Assembly: GCA_025060195.1 (NCBI GenBank)
Contig: JANXCQ010000017.1
Location: 1-64,000, forward strand
Length of the DNA: 64,000 bases
Origin: Gemmatales bacterium
Lineage (GTDB): Bacteria > Planctomycetota > Planctomycetia > Gemmatales > HRBIN36
Direction of reading: 5' to 3'
Below the pieces are notes generated by a model. The model had not been told where the DNA came from and did no database searches. It was given only the letters and a program-made list of their open reading frames with translations. This document shows positions 17,567-26,037 of this stretch, piece after piece; the first letter of the stretch is position 1; each line of letters begins with the position of its first letter. The position numbers and the translations under genes are program-made.

Positions 17567-19225
17567 ATGGCGATTATTACGGTCAATGGCCGCGATATAG
17601 AAATTGGCGATCACGAGTCCCTCAACCTTATCCAGGCGGCGCAGCGAGCGGGCGTCGAAATTCCTCATTATTGCTGGCACCCTGCACTTAGTGTCGTCGC
17701 CAGTTGTCGCATGTGCTTAGTAGAAGTCGGCGAAAAGAGATCCGATGGCTCTATTGTCATGCAGCCTCGCGTTGTCCCAGCATGTCAAACCCCCGCTAAG
17801 CACGGCACTGTGGTGGTAACGAACAGTCCTAAGGCACGCGCTGCCCAGGCTGCTACTTTAGAATATCTATTACTCAATCACCCCCTCGATTGCCCTGTTT
17901 GCGACCAGGCTGGTGAATGCTTACTCCAGGACTATAGTTATAAATACGGACGTGCTCGCAGTCGCTTGCGGGAAGGAAAACTGGCCAAAGCTGACAAGTA
18001 TCATATCGGCGATCAAATCGTGTTATTTACCGATCGTTGTGTGATGTGTACTCGCTGCGTGCGGTTTACTCGAGAGATTAGCGGCACGGCGGAATTGGAA
18101 GTGATTCATCGCGGCGATCATGCGGAGATAGACATCTTTCCCGGCAAGCCTTGCAACAATAAGCTTGCAGGCAACGTTGTAGATATCTGTCCAGTCGGCG
18201 CTCTCTGTAGTAAGGATTTTCTTTATAAACAGCGAGTGTGGTTTCTGAAGAGCCAGAAATCTGTGTGTCCGCAATGCGCCACCGGCTGTAGCATTTGGAT
18301 CGATCACAATAAGAACATCGTCTATCGGTTGCGGCCACGGTATAATCCACAAGCTAATGGTTATTTCATGTGTGATGAAGGGCGCTTCGGTTATCACCAC
18401 GTAAATAGTAAGGAACGTCTTCTCCAACCGTTGGGACGCCAATCTTCTGAGTGGATGCCGCTCAACTGGTTACAATTAGTTCAAGAGATTAGAAGTCGCT
18501 TGGACGAAATCAGGCAGGCTCAGGAAGATCACCTCACGGCTTTAGTCCTGTCGCCGTGGCTGACGCTGGAGGAGGCCTGGCTTGCCTGTCAGTGGATGCG
18601 TCAGATGTGCCCGCGTGCTAAGTTAGTTCGAGGACCTATCCGAGATCTTGGAGAGGATGATATCTACCCAAAAACTTCACGCGGAGAAGCCGTTCCCCGA
18701 GACAAGGCCAAGTTTATCATCCGTGGAGAGAAAGCGCCGAATCGTTGTGGTTTGGACATTATTCTAAGACATTATGAGACCACGATAGTCACTTGGACGC
18801 AATGGCTCGAATCGATCGCTCAACAAAATATCCTGCATGTTTACTTCATTAATTCGGATCCGCTTTGGGAAGCGTCTGCATTGGAATTAGAAGCGTTGCG
18901 CTCCTTGAGGACACTAGTAGTCCATGATATTTTCCCGCGGGATTGGCCGAGTGTGGCTCATTGGCTTATTCCTGCGACCACGTTTGCGGAGAAGTCCGGT
19001 ACTTATATTAATGCCGATGGCTTGGCGCAAACGGTGCGACCAGCGATTATCCCTCCCGAGGGAATGTGGTCTGAAGCACGCTTTTTCTGGCAGTTATTAG
19101 ATCGGACAGGCTTGTATCACGCTCCGACAGTTCGTCGTGAGATCGCCTCTACCATAGCGGCGCTTCAGCCGCTCGATGCGGATGAGCTCGGCGAATCTGG
19201 CATCCCGATTCGCTCATGCGCATGA
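17567..19225 (+). CDS. nuoG: NADH-quinone oxidoreductase subunit G (short form)
   Basis: The 552-residue protein carries the [2Fe-2S] region (HYCWHP, SCRMCLVEVG, CQTP), then HPLDCPVCDQAGEC with a His ligand, then CVMCTRC and CPVGALCS for the [4Fe-4S] clusters. After that come CPQCATGC and a Cys in FMCDEGR, matching the ligands of the extra N7 cluster. The molybdopterin-oxidoreductase-like region is reduced: about 300 residues, where E. coli NuoG totals about 900. NuoG forms the electron wire after NuoE and NuoF. It follows the inserted lipoprotein by 25 bp. Confidence 0.94.
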   Translation: MAIITVNGRDIEIGDHESLNLIQAAQRAGVEIPHYCWHPALSVVASCRMCLVEVGEKRSDGSIVMQPRVVPACQTPAKHGTVVVTNSPKARAAQAATLEYLLLNHPLDCPVCDQAGECLLQDYSYKYGRARSRLREGKLAKADKYHIGDQIVLFTDRCVMCTRCVRFTREISGTAELEVIHRGDHAEIDIFPGKPCNNKLAGNVVDICPVGALCSKDFLYKQRVWFLKSQKSVCPQCATGCSIWIDHNKNIVYRLRPRYNPQANGYFMCDEGRFGYHHVNSKERLLQPLGRQSSEWMPLNWLQLVQEIRSRLDEIRQAQEDHLTALVLSPWLTLEEAWLACQWMRQMCPRAKLVRGPIRDLGEDDIYPKTSRGEAVPRDKAKFIIRGEKAPNRCGLDIILRHYETTIVTWTQWLESIAQQNILHVYFINSDPLWEASALELEALRSLRTLVVHDIFPRDWPSVAHWLIPATTFAEKSGTYINADGLAQTVRPAIIPPEGMWSEARFFWQLLDRTGLYHAPTVRREIASTIAALQPLDADELGESGIPIRSCA

Positions 19226-19249
19226 GCTAACGCTTCCGAGAAATCCGAC

Positions 19250-20365
19250 ATGGACTGGCTCACGATAGGACTGATTATTTTCGTGATAAGCTGGCTACAA
19301 ATTCTGTGTGCTTATCTAATTTACCTGGAACGCAAAGTGGCCGCGTGGGTACAGGATCGGAAAGGGCCCAATCGTGTTGGCCCCTGGGGACTGTTTCAGC
19401 CGATTGCAGATGGCCTGAAGTTCCTCTTCAAAGAACAGGTGGTGCCTGCCCACGTGCATCGTTTTTTATATATCCTGGCACCAAGTATCGCCGTGATCAC
19501 GACGATGCTGGCGTTTGCTGTGGTACCTTTCGGTCCGACGGATGTCCCTGATCCGAGGCAAAAGCGGTTTATTATCGCACCTAACCTAGATATAGGTTTA
19601 CTATTTATTTTTGCGATCGCAAGTCTAAACGTTTATTCGATTATTCTAGGTGGCTGGGCCTCCAATAATAAATATAGTCTGTTAGGCTCCTTACGGTCAG
19701 CGGCGCAGATTATCAGTTATGAAATTCCTCTGGCGTTATCAGTATTAGGAGTTATAGTACTAGTAGGTTCCTTGAATCTGGAGCATTTACTAAATGAGCA
19801 GGCGAGGTTGGGAATAGGTGGCTGGCTGATCTGGTATCAACCTCTAGGTTGGTTATTATTTTTCGCCAGTGCTCTAGCGGAATCAAATCGCTTGCCGTTC
19901 GACTTACCCGAGGCGGAGCAGGAGCTGGTGGGCGGCTACCATACCGAATATAGTGGTATGAAGTTTGCCATGTTTTTTCTGGGCGAATATACCCACGTGA
20001 CGACGGTAAGTTTGCTGATGGTGATTCTCTACTTTGGTGGCTGGCACTTTCCGTTCGTCGCCGAATTTAACGCGAATTATCCAGGTGCCACCGGGGTGAA
20101 GGTGCTCGTTTTGTGGACTAAGGCGAGCTTAGTTATATTGGTGATCATGCTCCTGCGATGGACGTTACCTCGCTTCCGCTTTGATCAGCTGATGCATTTA
20201 GCGTGGATGGGTTTGGTGCCGCTCTCCCTGCTCAATTTACTAAGTGTCATGATAGTGCGGCATTGGTCACTAAGCCCCTGGCTGTTATTACCATGCTCTG
20301 TGATAATCCTCACTGCCATTCCGCTATTGCATCGGTGGAAATCGCGCCAGCTTGACTGGGCTTAG
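19250..20365 (+). CDS. nuoH: NADH-quinone oxidoreductase subunit H
   Basis: The 371-residue protein has about eight membrane helices. Family signatures are visible: YLERKVAAWVQDRKGPNRVG near 24-43 and LAESNRLPFDLPEAEQELVGGYHTEYSG near 207-234. NuoH links the peripheral arm to the membrane arm and helps form the quinone chamber. It lies 24 bp after nuoG and 12 bp before nuoI. Confidence 0.96.
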   Translation: MDWLTIGLIIFVISWLQILCAYLIYLERKVAAWVQDRKGPNRVGPWGLFQPIADGLKFLFKEQVVPAHVHRFLYILAPSIAVITTMLAFAVVPFGPTDVPDPRQKRFIIAPNLDIGLLFIFAIASLNVYSIILGGWASNNKYSLLGSLRSAAQIISYEIPLALSVLGVIVLVGSLNLEHLLNEQARLGIGGWLIWYQPLGWLLFFASALAESNRLPFDLPEAEQELVGGYHTEYSGMKFAMFFLGEYTHVTTVSLLMVILYFGGWHFPFVAEFNANYPGATGVKVLVLWTKASLVILVIMLLRWTLPRFRFDQLMHLAWMGLVPLSLLNLLSVMIVRHWSLSPWLLLPCSVIILTAIPLLHRWKSRQLDWA

Positions 20366-20377
20366 GAGGGCAAGATC

Positions 20378-20956
20378 ATGCCAATAGCCCCCTCCGAGGT
20401 AAAGTGGATAGATGAGCGTACTTTGAGTCCCTGGGACTGGCTTTACTTACCTGCTTTGTGGGAAGGGCTAAGCACAACCGTGCGCCATATGTTTTCTAAG
20501 AAAGTCACTATTGAGTTTCCGGAGCAACGTCCTTCGGTTCCACCGCATTATAAAGGTGTGCATCGGCTGAATCGGGATGAGCAAGGCCGTGTACGGTGTG
20601 TGGCCTGCTATTTATGTGCAACAGCTTGTCCAGCACATTGTATAGATATTGTTGCGGCTCCATCCCCTTGGCCGGATCGCGAGAAGTATCCTGAATTATT
20701 TGTGATAGATGAGTTGCGTTGCATTTATTGCGGGATGTGCGAAGAGGCGTGTCCCGTGGATGCGATTGAGTTGACTACGCTCTACGACTTAACTGGTTTT
20801 TCTCGAGAGGAGATGTTGTTTGATAAGGAAAAACTGCTGGCAGTTTATGACTATACGGTTAACAAAGGCACAGATGCGATCCGCACATTGCGGGGAACTT
20901 TGGGGCCAGCATCAGAAATTCTGGAGCAACAGTCTGCCCCGTTGCCAAATACATAA
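20378..20956 (+). CDS. nuoI: NADH-quinone oxidoreductase subunit I
   Basis: The 192-residue ferredoxin-like protein has two [4Fe-4S] motifs: CVACYLCATACP near 78-89 and CIYCGMCEEACP near 117-128. These carry clusters N6a and N6b, which pass electrons to NuoB. AGGAGGG lies before the ATG. It is the last nuo gene in this operon; J, K, L and M do not follow. Confidence 0.96.
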   Translation: MPIAPSEVKWIDERTLSPWDWLYLPALWEGLSTTVRHMFSKKVTIEFPEQRPSVPPHYKGVHRLNRDEQGRVRCVACYLCATACPAHCIDIVAAPSPWPDREKYPELFVIDELRCIYCGMCEEACPVDAIELTTLYDLTGFSREEMLFDKEKLLAVYDYTVNKGTDAIRTLRGTLGPASEILEQQSAPLPNT

Positions 20957-21092
20957 TTTCTTGTAAGCAAAGGAAGGATGCAGAACCGGTCCCCCGAAGC
21001 CGTGGAGCTATAATTGTTAGCACCAGGGGTTTTGCAGGGTGGGTATTATTATCAGGGGCAAGATTTGCGTATCTAGAAAAAGACTTATTTAC

Positions 21093-22292
21093 ATGATGAA
21101 CGTCTTAACAAAACTGGCCGGATGGGTTTTGGATTATAGCTGGGCGGGACCTGGGGTGGCCTTTGTTTTAGGTGCGATCATCGGGAGTTTCCTGAATGTG
21201 TGCATTTATCGCCTGCCAGTAGGTGAGAGTATATTCTGGCCGCCCTCGCGCTGTGGCCATTGCGGCCAAAAAATTCGTTGGTATGATAACATTCCCCTGG
21301 TGAGTTATTGGGTTCTTCGTGGCCGTTGTCGGCGCTGCGGAGCGCGATTTTCCATGCGTTACTTTTGGATCGAATTGCTGACGGCGACGCTTTTCGCTTT
21401 GGCATTTTGGTGGATAGTGCAACGGGACGGTTACGGCTTTGTAACGCAGTCGGGCGGACAGTTGTTCAGTCGTGAGGAGATTCAAGCGTTGGAGGGCTGG
21501 GACACGGAGCAGCGTTTGCGGGCTTTGCAGGAAAGGGTAACGTTGCGATTGATTGGGGTCTGGCTTTATAACATGGTGCTGGCGGCAATGTTGATCGTGG
21601 CGACGTTTACCGATATAGACACAATGACGATTCCCTTGCCCTTGACGATTGTGGGGACAGTACTAGGCTGTGTAGCGGGGGCGTGGGCGGCTTGGCCTTG
21701 GCCGATGGCTCCGGAAATGCCGCGGTTGTCTCCTTGGGAAATGGAGCTGGTGCAGTATGGTGGATTGGCTAGCACTGCGACTATTTTGCCGGTGCCGTTA
21801 GGAGCGCAACTCTGGCCGGTGTGGTACCCTTTGCCAAGTTGGGTACCCGCGGGGAGGTGGTGGACAGGGTTGGTGAATGCGGTGGTGGGGGCGGCGTTCG
21901 GCACGGGGCTGATGCATCTAATCCGAGCATTGTTCTCGTGGGCGTTTCGACGCGAAGCGTTGGGCTTAGGCGACGCCGATCTCATGATGCTTATTGGCGC
22001 TTTCCTTGGTTGGCAGGGAGTGCTTGTGGCGCTGGGTGCCAGCGTGTTTCTCGCGCTGGGCTATGGGATTTTTTTGCTGATCACCGCCCGAGGACATGAA
22101 TTACCATTTGGCCCATTCTTAGCGGGCGGAGCGTTGCTGACTATGGGGACCGCACATTGGGTTATGAGGCCTTTACAGGCGGTATTTTTTGACCTGCCGT
22201 TGTTACTCATCTTGGCCGCAGTTTTCACGATACTTTCCGTGTTCTTAGGTATGGCCATCCGCTTGGTTACTCTGATTTTGTCAGCTCGTTAG
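21093..22292 (+). CDS. pilD: Prepilin peptidase / N-methyltransferase, A24 family
   Basis: The start is set at ATG 21093 (Met-Met-Asn); a GTG at 21039 would add a non-hydrophobic leader. The protein has 399 residues. The N-terminal domain shows GSFLNVCIYRLP and two CxxC pairs (CGHCGQ and CRRCG) that bind zinc. The peptidase aspartates lie in FTDIDTMTIPLPLT and GLGDADLMMLIGAFLGW. The enzyme cleaves leader peptides of type IV pilins and type II secretion pseudopilins, then methylates the new N-terminus. A long loop of about 100 residues lies between the aspartate-bearing helices. Planctomycetes encode many pseudopilin-like proteins, which would be its substrates. It lies 136 bp after nuoI. Confidence 0.92.
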   Translation: MMNVLTKLAGWVLDYSWAGPGVAFVLGAIIGSFLNVCIYRLPVGESIFWPPSRCGHCGQKIRWYDNIPLVSYWVLRGRCRRCGARFSMRYFWIELLTATLFALAFWWIVQRDGYGFVTQSGGQLFSREEIQALEGWDTEQRLRALQERVTLRLIGVWLYNMVLAAMLIVATFTDIDTMTIPLPLTIVGTVLGCVAGAWAAWPWPMAPEMPRLSPWEMELVQYGGLASTATILPVPLGAQLWPVWYPLPSWVPAGRWWTGLVNAVVGAAFGTGLMHLIRALFSWAFRREALGLGDADLMMLIGAFLGWQGVLVALGASVFLALGYGIFLLITARGHELPFGPFLAGGALLTMGTAHWVMRPLQAVFFDLPLLLILAAVFTILSVFLGMAIRLVTLILSAR

Positions 22293-22486
22293 AACGAGGT
22301 TACTAAGCCGAGTCGCCGTCAGCGTCTGAGCCAGCCGGATCGGAAGTTAGCCCACAAGAAATTGTGGTGAGTTTGCGGACTGGGGATGGTTTTTGACCTA
22401 TGCTTTGAGGGAACCATCGTCCGAAGCGGTAGGCTAGTAAGCATAAATCGACATGGGATTATTTTTGTCATAGTCAGGGGAGAGGT

Positions 22487-24496
22487 ATGCGCGAAGGAGT
22501 TTGCGAACTAGTGCCGAGTAAAGCACGGGAGAAAGGGTCGCCGCTGACGTGGCGTCCTTACTTGGCGCGCTTCGATGAGATGAAGGCCACCAGGCAGTTG
22601 CCGAGCCCGACGGGCGTGGCGCTGGAGATTATGCGCTTAGCGCAAGATGAGAGCGTGTCTTGTGGTACGCTGGCGCGAGTGTTGATGGCTGATCCTGCCT
22701 TATCCGGGAAGGTAATTAAGTACGTCAATTCAGCATTAATGCAGACGGGGCGTGCGGTTCATTCGGTGCAGGAGGCGGTATTGCGTCTTGGGGTGGGTAC
22801 GCTCCGACGCATTGCGCTCAGTTTTTCGCTCGTGTCGGCCCATCGGGAAGGGCGCTGCGCCGCATTTGATTATCACGGCTTTTGGTCGCGATCGTTAGCC
22901 TTAGGTGTGGCAGCACAAGAGTTGGTGCGGCATACGCGCTATGTGCCGCCTGATGAAGCTTTCACCACAGGATTATTAGCCCATATTGGTCAGCTGGGGC
23001 TGGCTTGTGTGTATCCCGACAAATACGCCGAGGTGCTTCGACAGGCTCGCGGCGGCGCCTTGGAGGAGTTACTTTTCGTCGAACAGGAGGCATTCGCAGC
23101 GAATCATTGCGAGTTATCAGCGGCGATGTTTTTGGATTGGGGCTTACCTGCGGAACAGGCGGCTGCAGTGGAGCGTTATGTATTCGGAGAACCCGAGGAT
23201 GCCTACGAAACGACACGGAAATTGATCCGAGTCCTGCGGGTGGCCGAGAAGTGTGCGGAGTTGTGTGTTCTCCAGCAAGCTAACCGCACTGCAGTGGCGC
23301 AGCAATTATTAGCTCGTGCGGAACTGCTGCAACTCCAGCCGCTTCACCTGGCGGAGTTGTTCGAACATATAGCCCGCGAGTGGCAGAGTTGGGGCCGCAT
23401 CCTGGAAATTCGCACGTACCCGGTTGGCCCGATTCGTGAGCTGGTACATCAGGCTCAAGTGGCCTTGAGCACCGAAGCGATAGCAGGTCATTATGGCACC
23501 GAGAAGTCGGCCCACCCGAATTGGCGAGCGCTAGTCGTGGGCATCGACATGTCGCCAAGTCAAGAGATGGCCGATATCCTACGGCAAGCTGGTTACGAAG
23601 TGTTCACTGCGGTTGACGGGGAGAGCGCGTTAGCACTGGTACTAGAGAACTTACCGCAATTTATTCTCTTGCCTCTGCGCATGCCCAAACCGGGGAAAAG
23701 CTCGGCCGGAAACTCGGAATGGGGTGGATCCCGTTGGTGTCGGCAGCTTCGGGAAACGCAGGTGGGCAGACAGTTATATTTGGTTATGTGGGCCGACCAG
23801 CCTACGGAGCAAGAAGTGGTAACCGCTTTTGAGGCTGGAGCGGATGATGTTATCAGCTGGCCGATGTCGCCGCGAGTCTTGCTGGCACGATTACGGGCAG
23901 GTCAGCGAGTCATTGAACTGCAACGGGAGGTTGAACGGGAGCAGGCGGAACTTCGACGCGTGACTGCGGAGTTGGCCATTGCCAACCGCAAATTGCAGGA
24001 TGCGGCCTTGACCGACCCCCTCACGGGATTGCCCAATCGTCGCTATGCCTTCGACAGACTCCATCAGGAGTGGCACGAAGCAATGCGGCACGAATTGCAG
24101 TTAGCTTGCCTGATGTTGGATGTGGATCACTTCAAACGTATCAACGACTCCCACGGTCACGACATGGGCGACCTGGTGCTGCAACAAATGGCCGAGCTCT
24201 TGCGCCAGGCAATACGTCGCAACGACGTGGCATGTCGTATCGGGGGCGAAGAGTTTCTGATCTTGTGTCCCCGTACTCCCTTGCAAGGGGCTGCTGCCTT
24301 GGCGGAACGAATACGGCAACTGGCCGAGAATAAGACCTGGGGGTCAGATAGAGTCCCGCTGCGGGTAACCCTTAGCCTTGGCGTGGCCGCTCGGTCGGAG
24401 AAGGTGTGTTCTCCTGAAGATTTATTCCGTCAGGCAGACCAGGCCCTCTATGCAGCGAAGCAGGCGGGACGCAATCGCGTGCACTGCGCCGGCTAA
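22487..24496 (+). CDS. HDOD / degenerate receiver / GGDEF protein (probable diguanylate cyclase)
   Basis: The 669-residue protein has three modules. Residues about 20-240 form an HDOD domain (QLPSPTGVALEIMRLAQ, VLMADPALSGKVIKYVNSA). Residues about 345-470 look like a response-regulator receiver, but the phospho-acceptor position reads ILLPLRMPKPG, with no Asp, so it is probably not phosphorylated. A coiled coil (about 475-510) leads to a GGDEF domain with LTDPLTGLPNRR, DVDHFKRINDSHGHDMGD and an intact GGEEF near 585. The allosteric I-site RxxD (RRND) sits five residues before GGEEF. It should make c-di-GMP with product inhibition. AGGGGAGAGG precedes the ATG. It converges on flgL 29 bp away. 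Confidence 0.9.
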   Translation: MREGVCELVPSKAREKGSPLTWRPYLARFDEMKATRQLPSPTGVALEIMRLAQDESVSCGTLARVLMADPALSGKVIKYVNSALMQTGRAVHSVQEAVLRLGVGTLRRIALSFSLVSAHREGRCAAFDYHGFWSRSLALGVAAQELVRHTRYVPPDEAFTTGLLAHIGQLGLACVYPDKYAEVLRQARGGALEELLFVEQEAFAANHCELSAAMFLDWGLPAEQAAAVERYVFGEPEDAYETTRKLIRVLRVAEKCAELCVLQQANRTAVAQQLLARAELLQLQPLHLAELFEHIAREWQSWGRILEIRTYPVGPIRELVHQAQVALSTEAIAGHYGTEKSAHPNWRALVVGIDMSPSQEMADILRQAGYEVFTAVDGESALALVLENLPQFILLPLRMPKPGKSSAGNSEWGGSRWCRQLRETQVGRQLYLVMWADQPTEQEVVTAFEAGADDVISWPMSPRVLLARLRAGQRVIELQREVEREQAELRRVTAELAIANRKLQDAALTDPLTGLPNRRYAFDRLHQEWHEAMRHELQLACLMLDVDHFKRINDSHGHDMGDLVLQQMAELLRQAIRRNDVACRIGGEEFLILCPRTPLQGAAALAERIRQLAENKTWGSDRVPLRVTLSLGVAARSEKVCSPEDLFRQADQALYAAKQAGRNRVHCAG

Positions 24497-24525
24497 CCTT
24501 CAGCATCGGATCGTTATCGCTGTAG

Positions 24526-25995
24526 TCAACCTAGGAAGTCCAACAGATTGGGTTGAAGTATTTGGGCAGTGGCCCCGAGAAGCAAGGTCAGCAGATTTTG
24601 CTGGGCCTGCAGACGCACGACTAACTCGGCAAGATCCGCTTCTTCGATGCGTCCTAATTGAAACTGTAAACTGAGTTTCACCTGTTCCAGGTGCTCCTCC
24701 AGCATGTCCAGACTAGCCAGGCCAGTAGATTGTTCACCCAGGGCGTGTAAGATCGTCTGATGCACGGCGTCGAGGGCCGTGATCATGCGACTCAAGGCCT
24801 GCGTCTGGCCCGCAGCAGGGAGACGCCGACTATTTTCTAACTCGTCGCGGAGATGGATTAGCGCCGTGAAGAGATCGTAGCTATGGGGAAACTCTACCCA
24901 ATTTTCGCCCGTCCGCCGCAAGCTGCTTGTGTCTAAAAATAACACGTTGCCCTGGTTATCAATCACCTGCTGGTCGGGAGTGAAGGTGATTGGGTGATTG
25001 GTCGCCCCGCCATCGAGCGATAAAGTGCCTTGCGCGGTAATGGCCACGGTTCCCGAAAAGCCCGGCGTGATGTTAGTCGTGTTTACGAACACTACCTCGC
25101 CATTTGGCCCGACAACCCGCAGATCAGTATCCGTGTTCGTCCAAGCGATAGCTGGCCCACCATTGAGCGATACGAGACCGCTGCTGCCCGTGCCGCTGGT
25201 ATCCTGGAGATGTAACCAATGCGTGCCACTCGGGCCCAGCACCGTGTCTCCGACTGGTGAACTGTTTCCTGGCGCCACGCCCGAGCCGCTGCCATACGTC
25301 GTCGCGGTGTGCTTGATCAGCACATGTACACGCCCTTGAACGCGACTCGTTCCCGTGCCGAGAGCCAGACCGGTAGGATCACCCATGATCTGGCCGCTAC
25401 CCACTGAGGAACTGCGGAACACTTCTATCCCTGGGTAAAGAAACTTTGCCCAATAGGAAGGAGCCACGGATGCTGAAGCCCCGTGGGAAGCGCCCGCATA
25501 CTCGACCCGCACAATCCGCCCTGAGGAATCACGTACCACGCGGAACGGAGCTTTAGTGGCATCGGCCCCCGCGAACACATAATGGTTTGGCATGCGACTG
25601 TTAGCCAAGCCCACTACCTGTTCGAGCAGCCCGTCGATTTCCGTAGCCAGTGCCCGTCGCGCGTCTTCGGTAAGTGTGTCCTGAGCTCCCTCAATGGCCA
25701 GCGCTCTCGCCTGCGTCAGTATGCCGCTGATTTGCTGTAATACCTGGGACGAGGTATGCAATGTTAGCCGCACTTCTGTGAGATTCTCCAAAAAGGTTTC
25801 GATCTGTCCGAGCGTGCTACGATAAACTTGGGCCGCGATTACGCCTTCGGGTTGCTCCGAAGGACGCAGCCATTTCTTGCCCGTGAGGGCTTGGAGCTGC
25901 AAGCGCTGGACTTCCGCCAAGGCCTGACGGAGGTGGTAAATCGAGCGGCTCACGAGATGACTAAGCGTGGTACGCTCCAGCATAGTGGGGTTCAC
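24526..25995 (-). CDS. flgL: Flagellar hook-associated protein 3 (FlgL)
   Basis: The 489-residue protein has a flagellin-like N-terminus (TTLSHLVSRSIYHLRQALAE), the motif RALAIEGAQDTLTEDARRALATEIDGLLEQ near 100, and MPNHYVFAGADATKAPF near 140. Its C-terminal helices are also of the flagellin type. FlgL joins the hook, via FlgK, to the filament. The middle is an enlarged Gly/Thr/Ser-rich beta region. The start could be GTG 25995 or ATG 25983; the latter has GGGTGA about 9 nt upstream. It is the last gene of the flagellar operon, 42 bp after flgK. Confidence 0.9.
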   Translation of the reverse strand: MNPTMLERTTLSHLVSRSIYHLRQALAEVQRLQLQALTGKKWLRPSEQPEGVIAAQVYRSTLGQIETFLENLTEVRLTLHTSSQVLQQISGILTQARALAIEGAQDTLTEDARRALATEIDGLLEQVVGLANSRMPNHYVFAGADATKAPFRVVRDSSGRIVRVEYAGASHGASASVAPSYWAKFLYPGIEVFRSSSVGSGQIMGDPTGLALGTGTSRVQGRVHVLIKHTATTYGSGSGVAPGNSSPVGDTVLGPSGTHWLHLQDTSGTGSSGLVSLNGGPAIAWTNTDTDLRVVGPNGEVVFVNTTNITPGFSGTVAITAQGTLSLDGGATNHPITFTPDQQVIDNQGNVLFLDTSSLRRTGENWVEFPHSYDLFTALIHLRDELENSRRLPAAGQTQALSRMITALDAVHQTILHALGEQSTGLASLDMLEEHLEQVKLSLQFQLGRIEEADLAELVVRLQAQQNLLTLLLGATAQILQPNLLDFLG

Positions 25996-26037
25996 CCGGA
26001 TAGTAGTGGTCTCCCGCGGCAGCTGGCCACCGGGAAA

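Noticed and set aside
21009..21014. TATAAT before the prepilin peptidase gene
   Set aside because: No -35-like hexamer lies at a suitable distance.
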